DNA of 64,000 nucleotides, taken from assembly GCA_001599815.1 (NCBI GenBank), contig BCIA01000002.1:124001-188000 (forward strand). Reading direction: 5' to 3'. The notes beneath the pieces were generated by a model. The model saw nothing but the letters and a program-made list of their open reading frames with translations, searched no databases and was not told the DNA's origin. The stretch comes from Furcasterigmium furcatum. Lineage: Eukaryota; Ascomycota; Sordariomycetes; Glomerellales; Plectosphaerellaceae. Within the stretch, counting starts at the first letter, position 1. Each line of letters starts with the position of its first letter. Both the position numbers and the translations under genes were made by a program. Shown one piece after another: positions 44,819-56,090 of this stretch.

Positions 44819-46700
44819 ATGCCTCTCCATCAGTACGACTACATCCTTGCCATGGGCATGATCTTTGCATTCTTGGATGCCTGGAACATTGGTGAGTTGA
44901 AGCATTCGGCAAACCATCGTCATGCCGGCCAGGGCAAGCCGCTGACTTTGTCTTGAGGTGCCAATGATGTGGCCAACTCTTGGGCTACCTCGGTGTCTTC
45001 GAGGTCCCTCTCCTACGTGCAAGCCATGACCCTGGCCTCGATACTGGAGTTTGCAGGAGCTGTCGGTGTTGGAAACCGCGTTGCGCAAACGATCCGCACC
45101 AACGTTCTCAACATTGAGCACTACGAATCTCGTCCCACCATGCTGATGCTCGGCATGGCTTGTGCTATTACGGCGTCCTCGCTATACCTTACTGTTGCGA
45201 CTAAAATTGGCCTTCCCGTTTCAACAACCCATACGATCATGGGCAGCGTTATCGGTATGGGCGTGGCCACGATCGGCGCGCAAAATGTCAACTGGGTCGA
45301 CTTTTCCAGAGGTATCTCTGGGGGCGTGGTCCAGGTCTTCCTCGGTTGGGTGATTGCTCCCAGCTGCTCAGGTGCACTCGCTTCGATCGCTTTCCTGATC
45401 ACAAAGTACGCTGTCATGGTCCGGAAGAACCCGGTGTACAGAGGCCTGTTTACCGTTCCTATCTATGCCGGCATTACTGGGGCGTTGATCGTCATGCTTC
45501 TCATCTGGGACGGCGGCTCGATCACCACACCTTTCAACGGCGCGGAGCAGGCCGGTGTCATCGTTGGTTGCGGGGCTGCAGTCTCCCTCTTTACGGCATC
45601 TTTCGTTGTTCCTTGGCTCTACCGTCTGATTCTCAAGAACGATTGGCAGCTCCGATGGTATCACATCGCCCTTGGGCCTCTTCTCCTGCGTCGCCCGGAG
45701 CCCCCGGTGCAGCCTGAGGGGTATTCCGGCGGCATCCGGGATTATTATGAGGGCCATATGACCAAAGAAGACCTTGAGATGCTTCAGGCCGAGGCCGGGC
45801 AGACACCACCTGCTGGAGGCGTTGTCGAGCCTAACAAGACCGAAGCCAGCGGCGACAGTGACGGACAGAACGCCCAAGAAGCAAAGGCCACAACTCCAGC
45901 CCCCGAGACTCCCAACCTGTCATCGAGGCCCCCTCCAGTTGGTTTCGTCGGTCCCAAGCCAGAGGGCCCCCTTTACTCGCCGAGGGTGCTGTTCTGGTGG
46001 TTTAAGTTCATCTTCCTGAGGGGCGTGGACGTCGATATTGTGGCTCAGCAGTCTCGCGAGAGTGTTCTGTCCAAGAACATCAATAAAGTCCACGCCGAGT
46101 CCATCCACTTCGACAACCGAGCCGAGTATCTCTACACATTCCTTCAGATCATGACAGCCAGCGCCACGTCGTTCGCCCATGGCGCCAACGACGTTGCCAA
46201 TGCAATCGCCCCGCTAGCAACCATCTACGATATCTGGAGGACTGCTTCGATTTCTGGTAACAGGTCCCCTGTCCCTGTCTGGATCCTCGTGTATGGTGGT
46301 GCTGCTATTTCGATCGGATGCTGGACCTATGGTTACAACATCATGCGGAACTTGGGCAATCGGTTGACGTTGCATTCGCCGTCTCGCGGCTTTTCGATGG
46401 AACTTGGCGCCGTCAGCACCATCATCATGGCTACTCAGCTTGGTAAGTGCGCGTGGCAGAAGACATGGGGACAAATATTGACGCTTTGCAGAACTGCCGG
46501 TTTCAACCACTCAGGTCATCGTCGGCGCTGTCGTGGGCGTTGGCCTCTGCTCCGGTACGTGGAGGGCGATCAACTGGCGCATGGTCTCGTGGATTCTGAT
46601 GGGTTGGGTGATCACCCTTCCCACCGCTGGTATTCTTTCAGGCTGTCTTACTGCGGTGATCATCAACGCGCCTCGGTGGGAGCTTGATGACTCGATGTAG
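44819..46700 (+). CDS. Phosphate permease, PHO-4/PHO89 family (Na+ or H+:phosphate symporter)
   Basis: Exons 44819-44891, 44958-46442 and 46492-46700 give 588 residues. The inverted-repeat signature is present in both halves: GANDVANSWATS near the N-terminus and GANDVANAIAPL near residue 460, each with a partner PVSTTHTIMGS and PVSTTQVIVG. A hydrophilic loop of about 150 residues rich in Pro, Glu and Ala (QTPPAGG to PETPNLSS) separates the halves, as in PHO89/PHO-4. It should import inorganic phosphate at the plasma membrane. The first intron splits GAN from WNI close to the N-terminus. Upstream CACGTG sites fit phosphate-starvation control. Confidence 0.92.
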
Positions 46701-46985
46701 CTTGTAACACTCACTTCGAGGACGCTTCGAAGCCGGGATGTGTCGCACTGCCCTTTTGGGGGCCTGCGATGAGACCATCACCTGTGGATGCATGCACCTG
46801 GAGGTGACCGCCGGAAGAGGCGTGGAGAGGAGCTGGAGAGACACTTCTTTTTCGATTATGCCTGGCAGTACTTATGCTTCTGCCAGGTTGCCAACCCATT
46901 ATTAGTCCACCCACTTAACAAAAGTACAACACTTGTGCTGGCAGTCTGCTCTCCAATTCTATCCTCCCTCCTCAATGTCAATCGA

Positions 46986-48050
46986 TCACTGGTTCTTACA
47001 TAGCTCTTCCGGCGTCGAGCACTTATTCTTCACAACCTTGTTTTTCCCAGCTGATGCAACCAGCAGGTCCTGGTCGTTGTTCTTCAGCACATTTCGAACA
47101 ACCACATTTCCTGTCGCGACGCTCCCCTGGTCGAAGAGTGCAATGCCTGCACCGATGTTGACCGGCTGACCTCCGTCAGTCGTACCCGAAATTCGATTCC
47201 CCTCAACCTTGCTGTTGGTCCCGGCGATGGCGATTCCAGCGGCGAATCCTCCGAAGTCTGGGTTGCACCGTTTGTTGGAGGCGCCGATAATGTTGTCCGT
47301 GACTCTGGCGCCGTCGATGCCAGGGTCGATGAAGGCGCCAAAACAGCAATTGCTGACCTTGTTGGCGGTCACTCTCGCACCGTTGGTCTGGATGCAGAGG
47401 CCGATGCCATAGTCGGAAATGGTGTTCTGAGTAACACGTACGTCTGACTTGTCGTCCATGCAGATGGCAATGAAAGGGAAGCCGGATGCTTTGACTCGGT
47501 TACCCTTGATCAGGGTCGACGAGGACCCGACAGTCAGGATGCCGTATTGGGCCCCGTCTGCCACTACGTTGTGTTTGACGACGGTGTTGTGGGCTCCCGC
47601 GATAGCGATGTTCAGACCGTCGAAGCCACGGACTTGGAATCCCTCAACTCTGACATCCTTGACGTACTTTCCTACGGACGACACCTTCCGATGCTCTTTC
47701 TCGAACGGCTCGAACTTGACTTTGGTTCCAATGATGCAAATACCGGCGGTTGTAACATTCCCGGCTAGGCCGACGCATCCATTGGGTCTCTTGGGTGGTT
47801 TGCTTGGAGACACCAAGACAGCGTGATGTCCCCGAAGTTGAAGTCCGTTCTTGGAGATGGTGAGGTACTCGGTGTATGTCCCAGGTCCGACGTAGATATG
47901 GTCTCCAGGGCGGGACCTGTCGATGGCGCGCTGAATGCTCTGGCCAGCTTGAACTCGGATGGTCCTGTGCCCATAACCACCTTCGACGAGTCCCGCCAAA
48001 AGTGTAACGAGAAGAAGAGAAATGAATGCAACAGAGATGTGTCGGCCCAT
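46986..48050 (-). CDS. Secreted right-handed beta-helix (NosD/pectate-lyase-like) protein
   Basis: This is a single exon of 354 residues. A signal peptide is evident (SVAFISLLLVTLLAGLVEGG). IRVQAGQSIQRAID, then PGDHIYVGPGTYTEYLTISKNGLQLRG opens the helix, followed by repeated coils with the NxV/I pattern (KHNVVADG, KGNRVKASG, TQNTISDYG, TANKVSNCC, TDNIIGAS, EGNRISGT, VRNVLKNN). This is the parallel beta-helix architecture of carbohydrate-active or surface proteins. No catalytic set of a known polysaccharide lyase is obvious. Several Cys residues suggest disulfides outside the cell. Confidence 0.85.
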   Translation of the reverse strand: MGRHISVAFISLLLVTLLAGLVEGGYGHRTIRVQAGQSIQRAIDRSRPGDHIYVGPGTYTEYLTISKNGLQLRGHHAVLVSPSKPPKRPNGCVGLAGNVTTAGICIIGTKVKFEPFEKEHRKVSSVGKYVKDVRVEGFQVRGFDGLNIAIAGAHNTVVKHNVVADGAQYGILTVGSSSTLIKGNRVKASGFPFIAICMDDKSDVRVTQNTISDYGIGLCIQTNGARVTANKVSNCCFGAFIDPGIDGARVTDNIIGASNKRCNPDFGGFAAGIAIAGTNSKVEGNRISGTTDGGQPVNIGAGIALFDQGSVATGNVVVRNVLKNNDQDLLVASAGKNKVVKNKCSTPEELCKNQ

Positions 48051-49993
48051 GATGGAGATCTTGCGGTGCTTGAGTTTGGTTGAAACGTGAACTGAAGTCT
48101 GAAGCCTGAGGGGACGGGCAGGACCTCATATTTCTAGCCAAGGCCAAACGAGCTCCCTGTCTCTCTCCACTAATAAGTAGTCCAACACGATCTGGTAGTC
48201 TGAGTCAAGCGGCGCACTAATGTGCATCGTGGCCAGCACCGCATCTCCTGCAGGGTTTCGGAAAGTCTAATAACTTCAGCCCCAGCCGATTCAGCCGCAT
48301 GCCACCAGAATCACGATACGGGGGGGAGAACCAGATCGGAGAAACAGCGTACAGGGATTGTGGATCATGCCAATCACGCTGCGTCATAAATCTTTGAGCT
48401 CACAAAACAAGCCAGCGACTTGACTCTCAGGAGGCTTCAAGGCTCCGAGCACAGTGCGCAGATGTCGTCTGCCTCCGCCTTTCGCGGCCAGAGAAATGTG
48501 ATGATCTAGGTAATCCTGCGCCTCTCTCCTTTTTGTTTTGGGCGTACGACTATTTTCTGTGTTAATAAGGACTGGTCCTCGCCACAGTACAATCAAGGGA
48601 TCGGATTTATACTGTCTAGGGTTGCTCATTTGGCACCGTTCAAATTCCTTAACTTCTTCTCATTACACTCTTCTCATTACAACAGTCAGTCAGTGGAGTT
48701 GCATAGGTCCTGGTATTTTCTTCAACTTGGGATCTTTACTCGTCATAGCATACAGAGCCGTGGTTGTTAGGGTTTTTGACTCTTTCAGCCTGCGCGTGCA
48801 GCCCGAATCTGTTCCACCATCCAAACACAGTATATTGAGGAGGTTACATTGTATTCATCATTCGATAGACTACTCCGAGCCAGAATTTCGACCATGCAAA
48901 AAAGCCAATAGGTCAGGTCTATATGTGAGTGCGTTTCATCACACTATGGGAACTCGGCACTTTGGGCAAGTCAGTGTAACATGATTCGATTCCAGTCTGC
49001 CGCAGAAGGCCGAGTGGAGGATGCTCCTCAGCTTGATAGGAAATAATTATCCTAGGCGAAAGAGTGGTGCCACTCCTCCGCAATATACGGAAAGCCACGA
49101 TGCTTGGCAATTCTGTAGGCGCCCACAAGGCGAGGCTCCGGACTTCCGAACTGGAAAGTCTGGAATCCTGCTGGACGGTGACCCAACAACAGGTCGGTTT
49201 TTCGGAGCCCCTGACCCGGGCGGCTGGACGGCACGTCTAGATAGGCTCCGAACAACTGAGGCTCTCTGGTAGGGAGGGAGGCACGATAAGACGACAACGA
49301 CATTGCGCTTCAAAAAGTGCATGCATCCAATCTCAATGTTGTTTTGGCAGAAAAGGGCAAGCTTTGGCTTGGCTTGTGGCGGTAGCACGTGACCCCTAAG
49401 TGTGGCTTGTCCGACCTACCTATTGTCGACGCGAAGGGTTCTCGGTCACCTCCACCGACCGCGACTCGCGAAGCAGAACACCGCTCGAAGGAGAACCAGC
49501 AACAAGCGATTATGCACATCGCAGCTGCGATGCGACAAGCTGAGGACGTGTCTTTTTTTTCGCCGGAGTCACTTTACTAGTCTCTCGATATTGTTGACTG
49601 GGAGGAGAGGGGCCGCCTGCCTTCGGCAGAAGGAGGCCTGCCAGGACTATGACATTACGATATAGGTCTTACCGTGAAAGAGAAATGCTTTGGCTAGTTT
49701 TCTGACACTTCTGAAGTCTTTTTATGATCCATTCGCTCCTCCATCCGTGCAACTTGCATAAAAATGGACATCGACACCACCCTCACTCACTCACTTGCCA
49801 CGTCGTGATAGTGACGGATATTAACTATTACGTAGAACGTTGGCGACAACACGTCGCACTAAGAGCCTGGAATTGACCGAGGTATATATGTAGTCATCCT
49901 GGCAGAGTGTGAAAGTACAAGAGGAAAACCCAAGAATTAGCCATCCAAGCTGCGTCTCATCATCTCGCCCTTTTCATCCCAGCGCGGACCCCT
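48051..49993. other. Long intergenic region, no gene recognised
   Basis: About 1.9 kb between the beta-helix gene start and the WSC gene stop, both minus strand. No family-like frame was found. A TAGCACGTGACC E-box lies at about 49383-49394 and a T8 run near 49553-49560. It must contain the beta-helix gene promoter and the WSC gene 3' UTR. Confidence 0.4.
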
Positions 49994-52900
49994 TCAAACT
50001 TCCAAGAGCTTCTTGTTGATGTACAAGCTCATCCTGGACCCGGCACCGCAGAAGGCCTTGTTGTCTCCGGGGCAGAGGAACTTGCACTCGGTGTCCGTCA
50101 CGTTCTTGCCAGGGGTGGCGCCGGCGTTTCCGGCGAGGTTGAGGGCGTTCGCACACCAGCACTCGCGGCCGTATTCGACGCCTGCGTAGTTGAAGTCCGA
50201 GCAGCGCTCGGCGCAAGCCTTGGTCGTCATGATGGTGCCGTCGTTCCAGATCTGCTTGGCGAGGAGACGGCCCTTGGAAGGCTCTTGAACGCAGCCGTAG
50301 TAGGTGAAGTTGCTGTTGCCCTGCCAGATAATGGGGCCAGTGGGGGTGGGAGCCGCGGTGGATGTGGTAGTCTGGGTAGATGTTGACGTGGTTGATACAC
50401 TTGTGGACGTCGAAGTCGAGGTGGAAGTGGAAGTCGAGGTGGACGTGGAAGTCGAGGTGGAAGTCGAGGTGGACGTCGAGGTGGACGTGGAAGTCGAGGT
50501 GGACGTCGAGGTGGAAGTCGAGGAAGACGACGTAGACGTCGAGGTTGAGGTGGACGACTCCGACTCCGACGAGGAGGACGAAGACGAGGAGGACGAAGAC
50601 GAGGAAATCAAGGTGGACGAGGAAGCCACGGCAGGAGAGGTTGTCTCGACGGAGGATGTGGTAGCGCTCGGGGTAGTGGACGTGGAGGCAGCAACGCTGC
50701 TGGAGGTCGACTGTGACTGCAACTCCGACGAAGACGCGGAAGACGAAGGCGAGGAAGACGAAGAAGTCGACTCAGACTCCGACGAAGAGGAGGAAGACGA
50801 AATAGCCGACTGCGACTGTGACTCCGATGAGGACGAGGACGACACCGCGCTCGAGCTTGTCTCGACAGAAGAGGCGGACGCGGACGCTGCCACGCTGATG
50901 GAGGTAGTCGACGCTGCGGAGGACGAAATGATAACCTCAGAGCTGGATGTTGACACACCAGCCTCAGAGCTCAGAGTCGAGGAGCTGCCGATAGTCGAAG
51001 TCAGAGACTCCACGGCGGAGGACGAAGAGGACGTGGCCGAGGGAGCGGAGGAGCTCGAAGCCAGAGACTCCGCCGAAGAGGTCGAAGCGCTCGTGCTCAC
51101 GCTCGAAAGAGCGGAAGAAACCGAGGAAGAGCTGCTGACACTGGACGACGAGCTGCTCGTCACCTGGGGGATATCTCCAAGCTTGTACAGCTGGAGACGC
51201 ACGCCGGCGCCGCAGAAGGTGGTCTTGTCGCCGGGGCAGAGGAACGAACAGTCGTTCTGGTTATCCGCCCGCTTCACCGTTTCGTCCTTGAGCTTGTCTC
51301 CGCAGTAGCACTCGCGTCCGTACTCGACACCGAAGAACGTGGAGCCCTCGCAGAACGTGGCGCACCACTCGAGCGTCATGAGATCATCCGCGAAGGTCTT
51401 CTTCTCGAGCGCGCGTCCGGCGGCAGCCTCCGTGTAGCAGCCCTGGAAGCCCCATTTGGCGTTGACGACAGGGCGGATGGCCGGGCCGGTCGATGTTGGC
51501 CTTGCGGAGGAGGTTGTGGTGGTTGTGACGGGAACGACAGGAGGAGTCGAGGTGGACGTGCTGGTAGACGTAGAAGTCGATGTCGACGTCGAGGTCGAGG
51601 TGGACGTCGAGGAGACAGTGACGCCGTGCTTGTAAACCTGCAACCTGTCTCCAGCGCCGCAGTACGTGGTCTTGTCGCCGGGGCAGAGCATCGAGCAGTC
51701 CTTCTGGTTGTCGACCTTGACACTGCCGTCCCTGAGGCTGTCACCGCAGTAGCATTCCCGACCGTACTCAACGCCAAAGAGCAGCGAGCCCTTGCAGAAC
51801 GTAGCGCACCACTCGAGAGTCATGGCATCATCTGCAAAGGTCTTCTTGCTGAGGGCTCTGCCGTTCTTCGTCTCGCTGTAGCAGCCCTGGAAGGACCACT
51901 CATCGCTGATAATGGGCCTGACCGCAGGGGCTGTCGAGGTGGGCCTGGCCGAAGAAGTGGTAGTGGTAGTCGACGTCGTAGAGAGGGAGGAAGTGGACGT
52001 AGTAGACGCGACGGTGCTGGTAGTAGATGCAGACGAGGCGGCCGCGGAGGAAGAGCTGGCCTGCCCGTACTTGTAGAGCTGCAGCCTGTCGCCGGCGCCA
52101 CAGAAGGTGAACTGGTCGCCGGGGCACAGGAACGAGCAGTCGCTCTGCTCCTGAGCCAGGACGCTGTCGGACTTGAGAGAGTTGTCACAGTAGCACTCGG
52201 TTCCGTACTCAACACCGAAGAACTCAGTCCCGGTGCAGAAGTCGGCGCACCACTCAAGGGTCATCTTGGGATCGACGAAAGACCTGAGTTCGAGAGCGCG
52301 GCCGCCTTGCTTCGTCTCCGTGTAGCAGCCCTGGTAATCCCAGTTACCGATCTTGGGGCGGACGATGGGGGGACCGGTGTACGTGGGTGAAGCAGCCGCG
52401 GAAGTCGTCGTCGTCGTGGACACAGACAAGGGAAGAGTTGAAGTGGAGGATGAGGTCGATGTCGTCGAGGAGGAACTCAGAGAGGTCGAGGTGGAAAGAG
52501 TCCCATCATCGAACTGGTAAACGTTGAGTCGAGAGCCTCCGCCACACCATTCCGTCGCGTTGGCATTGCAAGCAATGTTGCACTCCTTGAGAGGAGCAGG
52601 GACGGAGCCGGCAGTGAACTTGTCGCCGCACCAACACTCACCGCCGTATTCGACACCGGCATACTTCTTGTTGAGGTTCTTGCAAGCAGTGACACAGTTG
52701 GCGACGGTCCTCGAGGCGACCTTGCCCTCGGTTGGGAGTGCGCGGCCCTGGGTAGCCTCAGTGTAGCAGCCGATGTGGACGTAGCCGTTGACACCAGGGT
52801 TGACGACCGGGCCACCGGCCGGCGGCGTCACTACGCCGCCGCCGCCAGTGCCATCCTCAGGGCGTGTCAGGTTTCCATCCCAGCGGGAGGTATCAGCGAA

Positions 52901-55900
52901 GAGTGAGATGTAAGCACCGCCAGCACCGTCGTTGACTCCGTTGCCGCCGCAGATCTGGTTGATGTCTCCCGAGCAGTCGAAGTTGCAGTTGCTGTCGGCA
53001 ACCTTCACCTTGGGGATCAAGTTGCCGCCCCAGCACTCTCTGTGATACTGCGTGCCGCAGAAGATGGTGTTCCGGGTTGCGCAGGACGAAATGCACATGG
53101 CGTTGGTGCTCTGGTCGTTTCCGTACAGCTGGCTGGCGAGCTGTCGGTTGGGGGTGTTGTCCTTGAAGCAACCAATGTAACGATACTTGCCCTGGCCGTT
53201 GGCGAGCAGCGGGGGTGCCTGTCCAGACACGGCGTTGCAGGCGAAGCCGATGACCTGCTTCTGGAACAGGGGATCGTTCGTGTTCATGGTCCAGTCAACG
53301 AAGCCGGCATAGGGGTCCACGTTCCACTGGGACTTGGGCACCGTGCAAGTCATGACAGCGGTAGCACTCTCGCCGGGGGCGAGCAGAGTGCCCTCGGCGA
53401 GGTCAACCTGGTTGGCGGCGCGGACGATGCTGTTGGAGCCGACAGGGGGCTTCGAGACCGTCAGGGAGAGCTTGACGCCGCCAGTGGCAGCGGTGTTGGT
53501 GACGCGGAACAGCAGCGAGCGGTAGGTGTTCTCGGTCACGTCGCCGAAGTTGAAAGGGACTGCAGGGTCATACTTGACCCAGCCGGAGCGGTCGGGAGTC
53601 TGGAACTCGAGGAGAGCAACCGCCGCAGGGCCAGCAGTGCCCGAGATGGCGAAGGTTCGCGAACCACCGTTGGAAACGACCTTGACCCAGCCGGAGAAAG
53701 TGCCGCTGACGGTCGAGTCAAACAGAATGGTAAGGACGGTGTTGCTGTTAGCCGCGATGGTCGCGGGCACGTTCTGGACAGTGAACTTGGACACAGTGAC
53801 ATCGCCAGTTCCGCTCCAGGTTGAGAACGGGCCGCTGGCACCAGCAGTCGAGACCTGGATCGACTCGATGATGAGCTCTGAGTTGCCCTCGTTGGTGAGG
53901 ATGACGCTCTCCGCCAGTCCATTGGGGGTAGGTCCAGTAACCACGCCGGTGAAGGAGACGTTGCTGGGAGTCACGGCCAGGAGCGCATCAGGGCTCGAGC
54001 CCGTTCCGGTGAGCCTGACGGAGGAGCTGATGCGATAGCCGGCCACGCTGTTGGTAGTGTTGAGCAGGATGTTGTCAGAGAGCGAGCCCACGCTGCCGGG
54101 CTCGAACCTGGCCTTCATCGTGAATTGTTGACCGGCGGTGAGCTGGAGAGGCGTGCTGGGGGACGCGGTCAGGGCAAAGTTCTCGGCCTTGTCGATCTCG
54201 ACTCCGGTGATGGTGGCGCCGATGAGAGCCTTGCAAGTAATCGTCTTCTCCTCACTCCTGGTCTTGAGGTCGACTGGACCGAAGCTGATGGGGGCGGAGG
54301 TGGTGCCGCAGTCGAGGGGAGACTTGGTGGGCGCTCCAAAGGCGTAAAGGTAGCCCTGGTTGGTGCCGACATACAGGATGCCGTCGCCGAAGACGGCGCG
54401 GGTGAACTTGACGATGCCGGGAACCTGGAACCACTTGCGCAGGACCATCTGACCGTCCTTAGGGATGGCGTCGTAGATACGGATGGTCGACTGGGGCGAA
54501 TCGCCGGCCGTGACTTGGACATCGGTGACCCAGACCAGGCCGGTTCCGGGCTGGCCGTTCAGAGAGGTGACTGTGCCGTGGCTGACTCCAAGGACGTAGG
54601 CGTTCTTCTGGGGAGAGTCTGCGACCTTGGCGAAGTGCGGGACGCCGTTGTTGCAGGAGAACTTGAAGACGTGGGAAGGATATTGAATGACTATTGGCGG
54701 CGACGGACGACCGTGTCAGTGACAGGAGCAGGTTAGTATGGAAGAGAGAATGGCACTGACCGTTGACGTAGACGTATCCTCCCTCGAGGGGGTACACTCC
54801 GGCACCAGCGTACACAGAGTTCTCGTTCTGGTAGATTTGGAGGACCTTGTCCATGTAGTTCTCGCCATTGCGATAGCCACCGAGGTTGTCGAGATCGAGC
54901 CAGTAAGTCCTACCGCTCTTGCCAGTGACCATGCCGATGCGCTTGACGCTGCCACAGGAGAACGTTCCGCTCGGTAGGATCTGGAGAGGGCTGGTTCCCA
55001 GGTCCATGTCCGCGCCGTCAAGCTGCTGCTTCTCCTGCGGCATGAAGAAGTCGACGATCTCGACGCTGCCGTCCTCCTGCATCGCCATGTGGACGGCTGC
55101 CTCCTCCAGCGCCGTCGGGGGCTCGAAGCCCTTGACGGGGATGGTCGCCAGCTGAGACGCGTAGCCGTTGCCGGTCGCGAAGAAGATGGATCCGGCGTTA
55201 TCAGAGGCGAGACCACCGCCAGACATCCAGATGGCTGCGCCCTTCTTCGTGAGGGGCACGTCGTCGCCCTGGGTCGCGTAGCGCTCGACGAGCTTGCCCG
55301 TGACCTTGTCGATGCCGATCAGCCATCCCGTGAAGTCGTACTGAACACAGTGGGAGCCGAATCCGATGTAGATGAATTTGCCCACGTGGAGAAGAGCCGG
55401 CCTCTGGTTGAGGATGCCGCCGTTGAAGACTCGCTGCGGTGAGTTGCGGGCAACGGTTCCCTCCAGGTCGATGGGGAAGCCGGGTCGCTCGCTCAGATCA
55501 TTAACGTCCAGGGCGTGGATGAAAATGCGGCCCGCGGGGCGGCCCTGGGGCACTCCCTTGATGTCTTGGTTCGCGTAGGTCTTGGCCGTCAGGTACAGGG
55601 TGTTGGTCGTAGGGTCGATGACACCGGTGGAGATGATGCCGACGTGGGGGTTGATATCGAGACAGTTGTTCAGGTCGGCGGTGAGGAAAGGAATGTGGAG
55701 ATTCCTCTGGTTGACGATCTCTCCCGTCTTGGCGTCGATCTTGTAGACGTTGTTCTGGATCGTCGAGTAGTAGACATACTGTCTGGCATCTCCGGAGGGC
55801 GTGTACACGAGGGGCTGAGAGAAGGCCTTCTCCTTCTCGCCCATATAGTCGCCGGGGAGCGTGGTCCTCCAAAGCTGGCTGAACTGGGAGCTTCCCACGA

Positions 55901-56090
55901 CGGCCGGGTCCATATTATGATTACTGACGCGAGTATCAGCTGTGGCCCTGCCAATGCCAATGCCATGTCGAGAAACTCACGTCTGATAGCCGCTTCGGGA
56001 GTTGTCGCCTCCCCAAGTGATGGTATCGGTGTCGCCGAGGCCATGGGCCAGGCCAATCACGGCCGACAGCACGAAAGCTGCGAGACGCAT
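49994..56090 (-). CDS. Very large secreted protein: PQQ-like beta-propeller, HYDIN-like Ig repeats and six WSC domains
   Basis: Exons 56090-55981, 55923-54761 and 54690-49994 give 1,989 residues. A signal peptide (MRLAAFVLSAVIGLAHG) is followed by a quinoprotein-like propeller (WGGDNSRSGYQT, VYYSTIQNNVYKIDAKTGEI, YVGTNQGYLYAFG) to about residue 540. HYDIN/choice-of-anchor-D-type Ig modules follow at about 545-900. Six WSC domains lie near residues 924-1021, 1058-1153, 1206-1298, 1353-1444, 1503-1593 and 1884-1984, each with the GC.. GVEYG(R)ECWC/ECYC.. CPGD..CGAG pattern. Ser/Thr-rich linkers separate them, the last about 285 residues long. No C-terminal membrane or GPI signal is seen. WSC domains bind glycans, so a cell-wall or polysaccharide-bound role is likely; any redox activity of the propeller is unproven. 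Confidence 0.88.
50395..50570 (-). repeat. Coding tandem repeat of Ser-Thr dipeptides
   Basis: On the plus strand this stretch is an imperfect 6/12-bp repeat built on GTGGAAGTCGAG and GTGGACGTCGAG units. On the coding strand it encodes (Ser-Thr)n within the linker before the sixth WSC domain. Such arrays change length easily by slippage. The region is expected to be heavily O-mannosylated. Confidence 0.8.

Noticed and set aside
50304..51308. Plus-strand open frame encoding a very acidic Val-Glu-Asp repeat protein
   Set aside because: It is the antisense reading of the Ser/Thr linker of the WSC gene; the minus-strand frame has conserved WSC domains on both sides.
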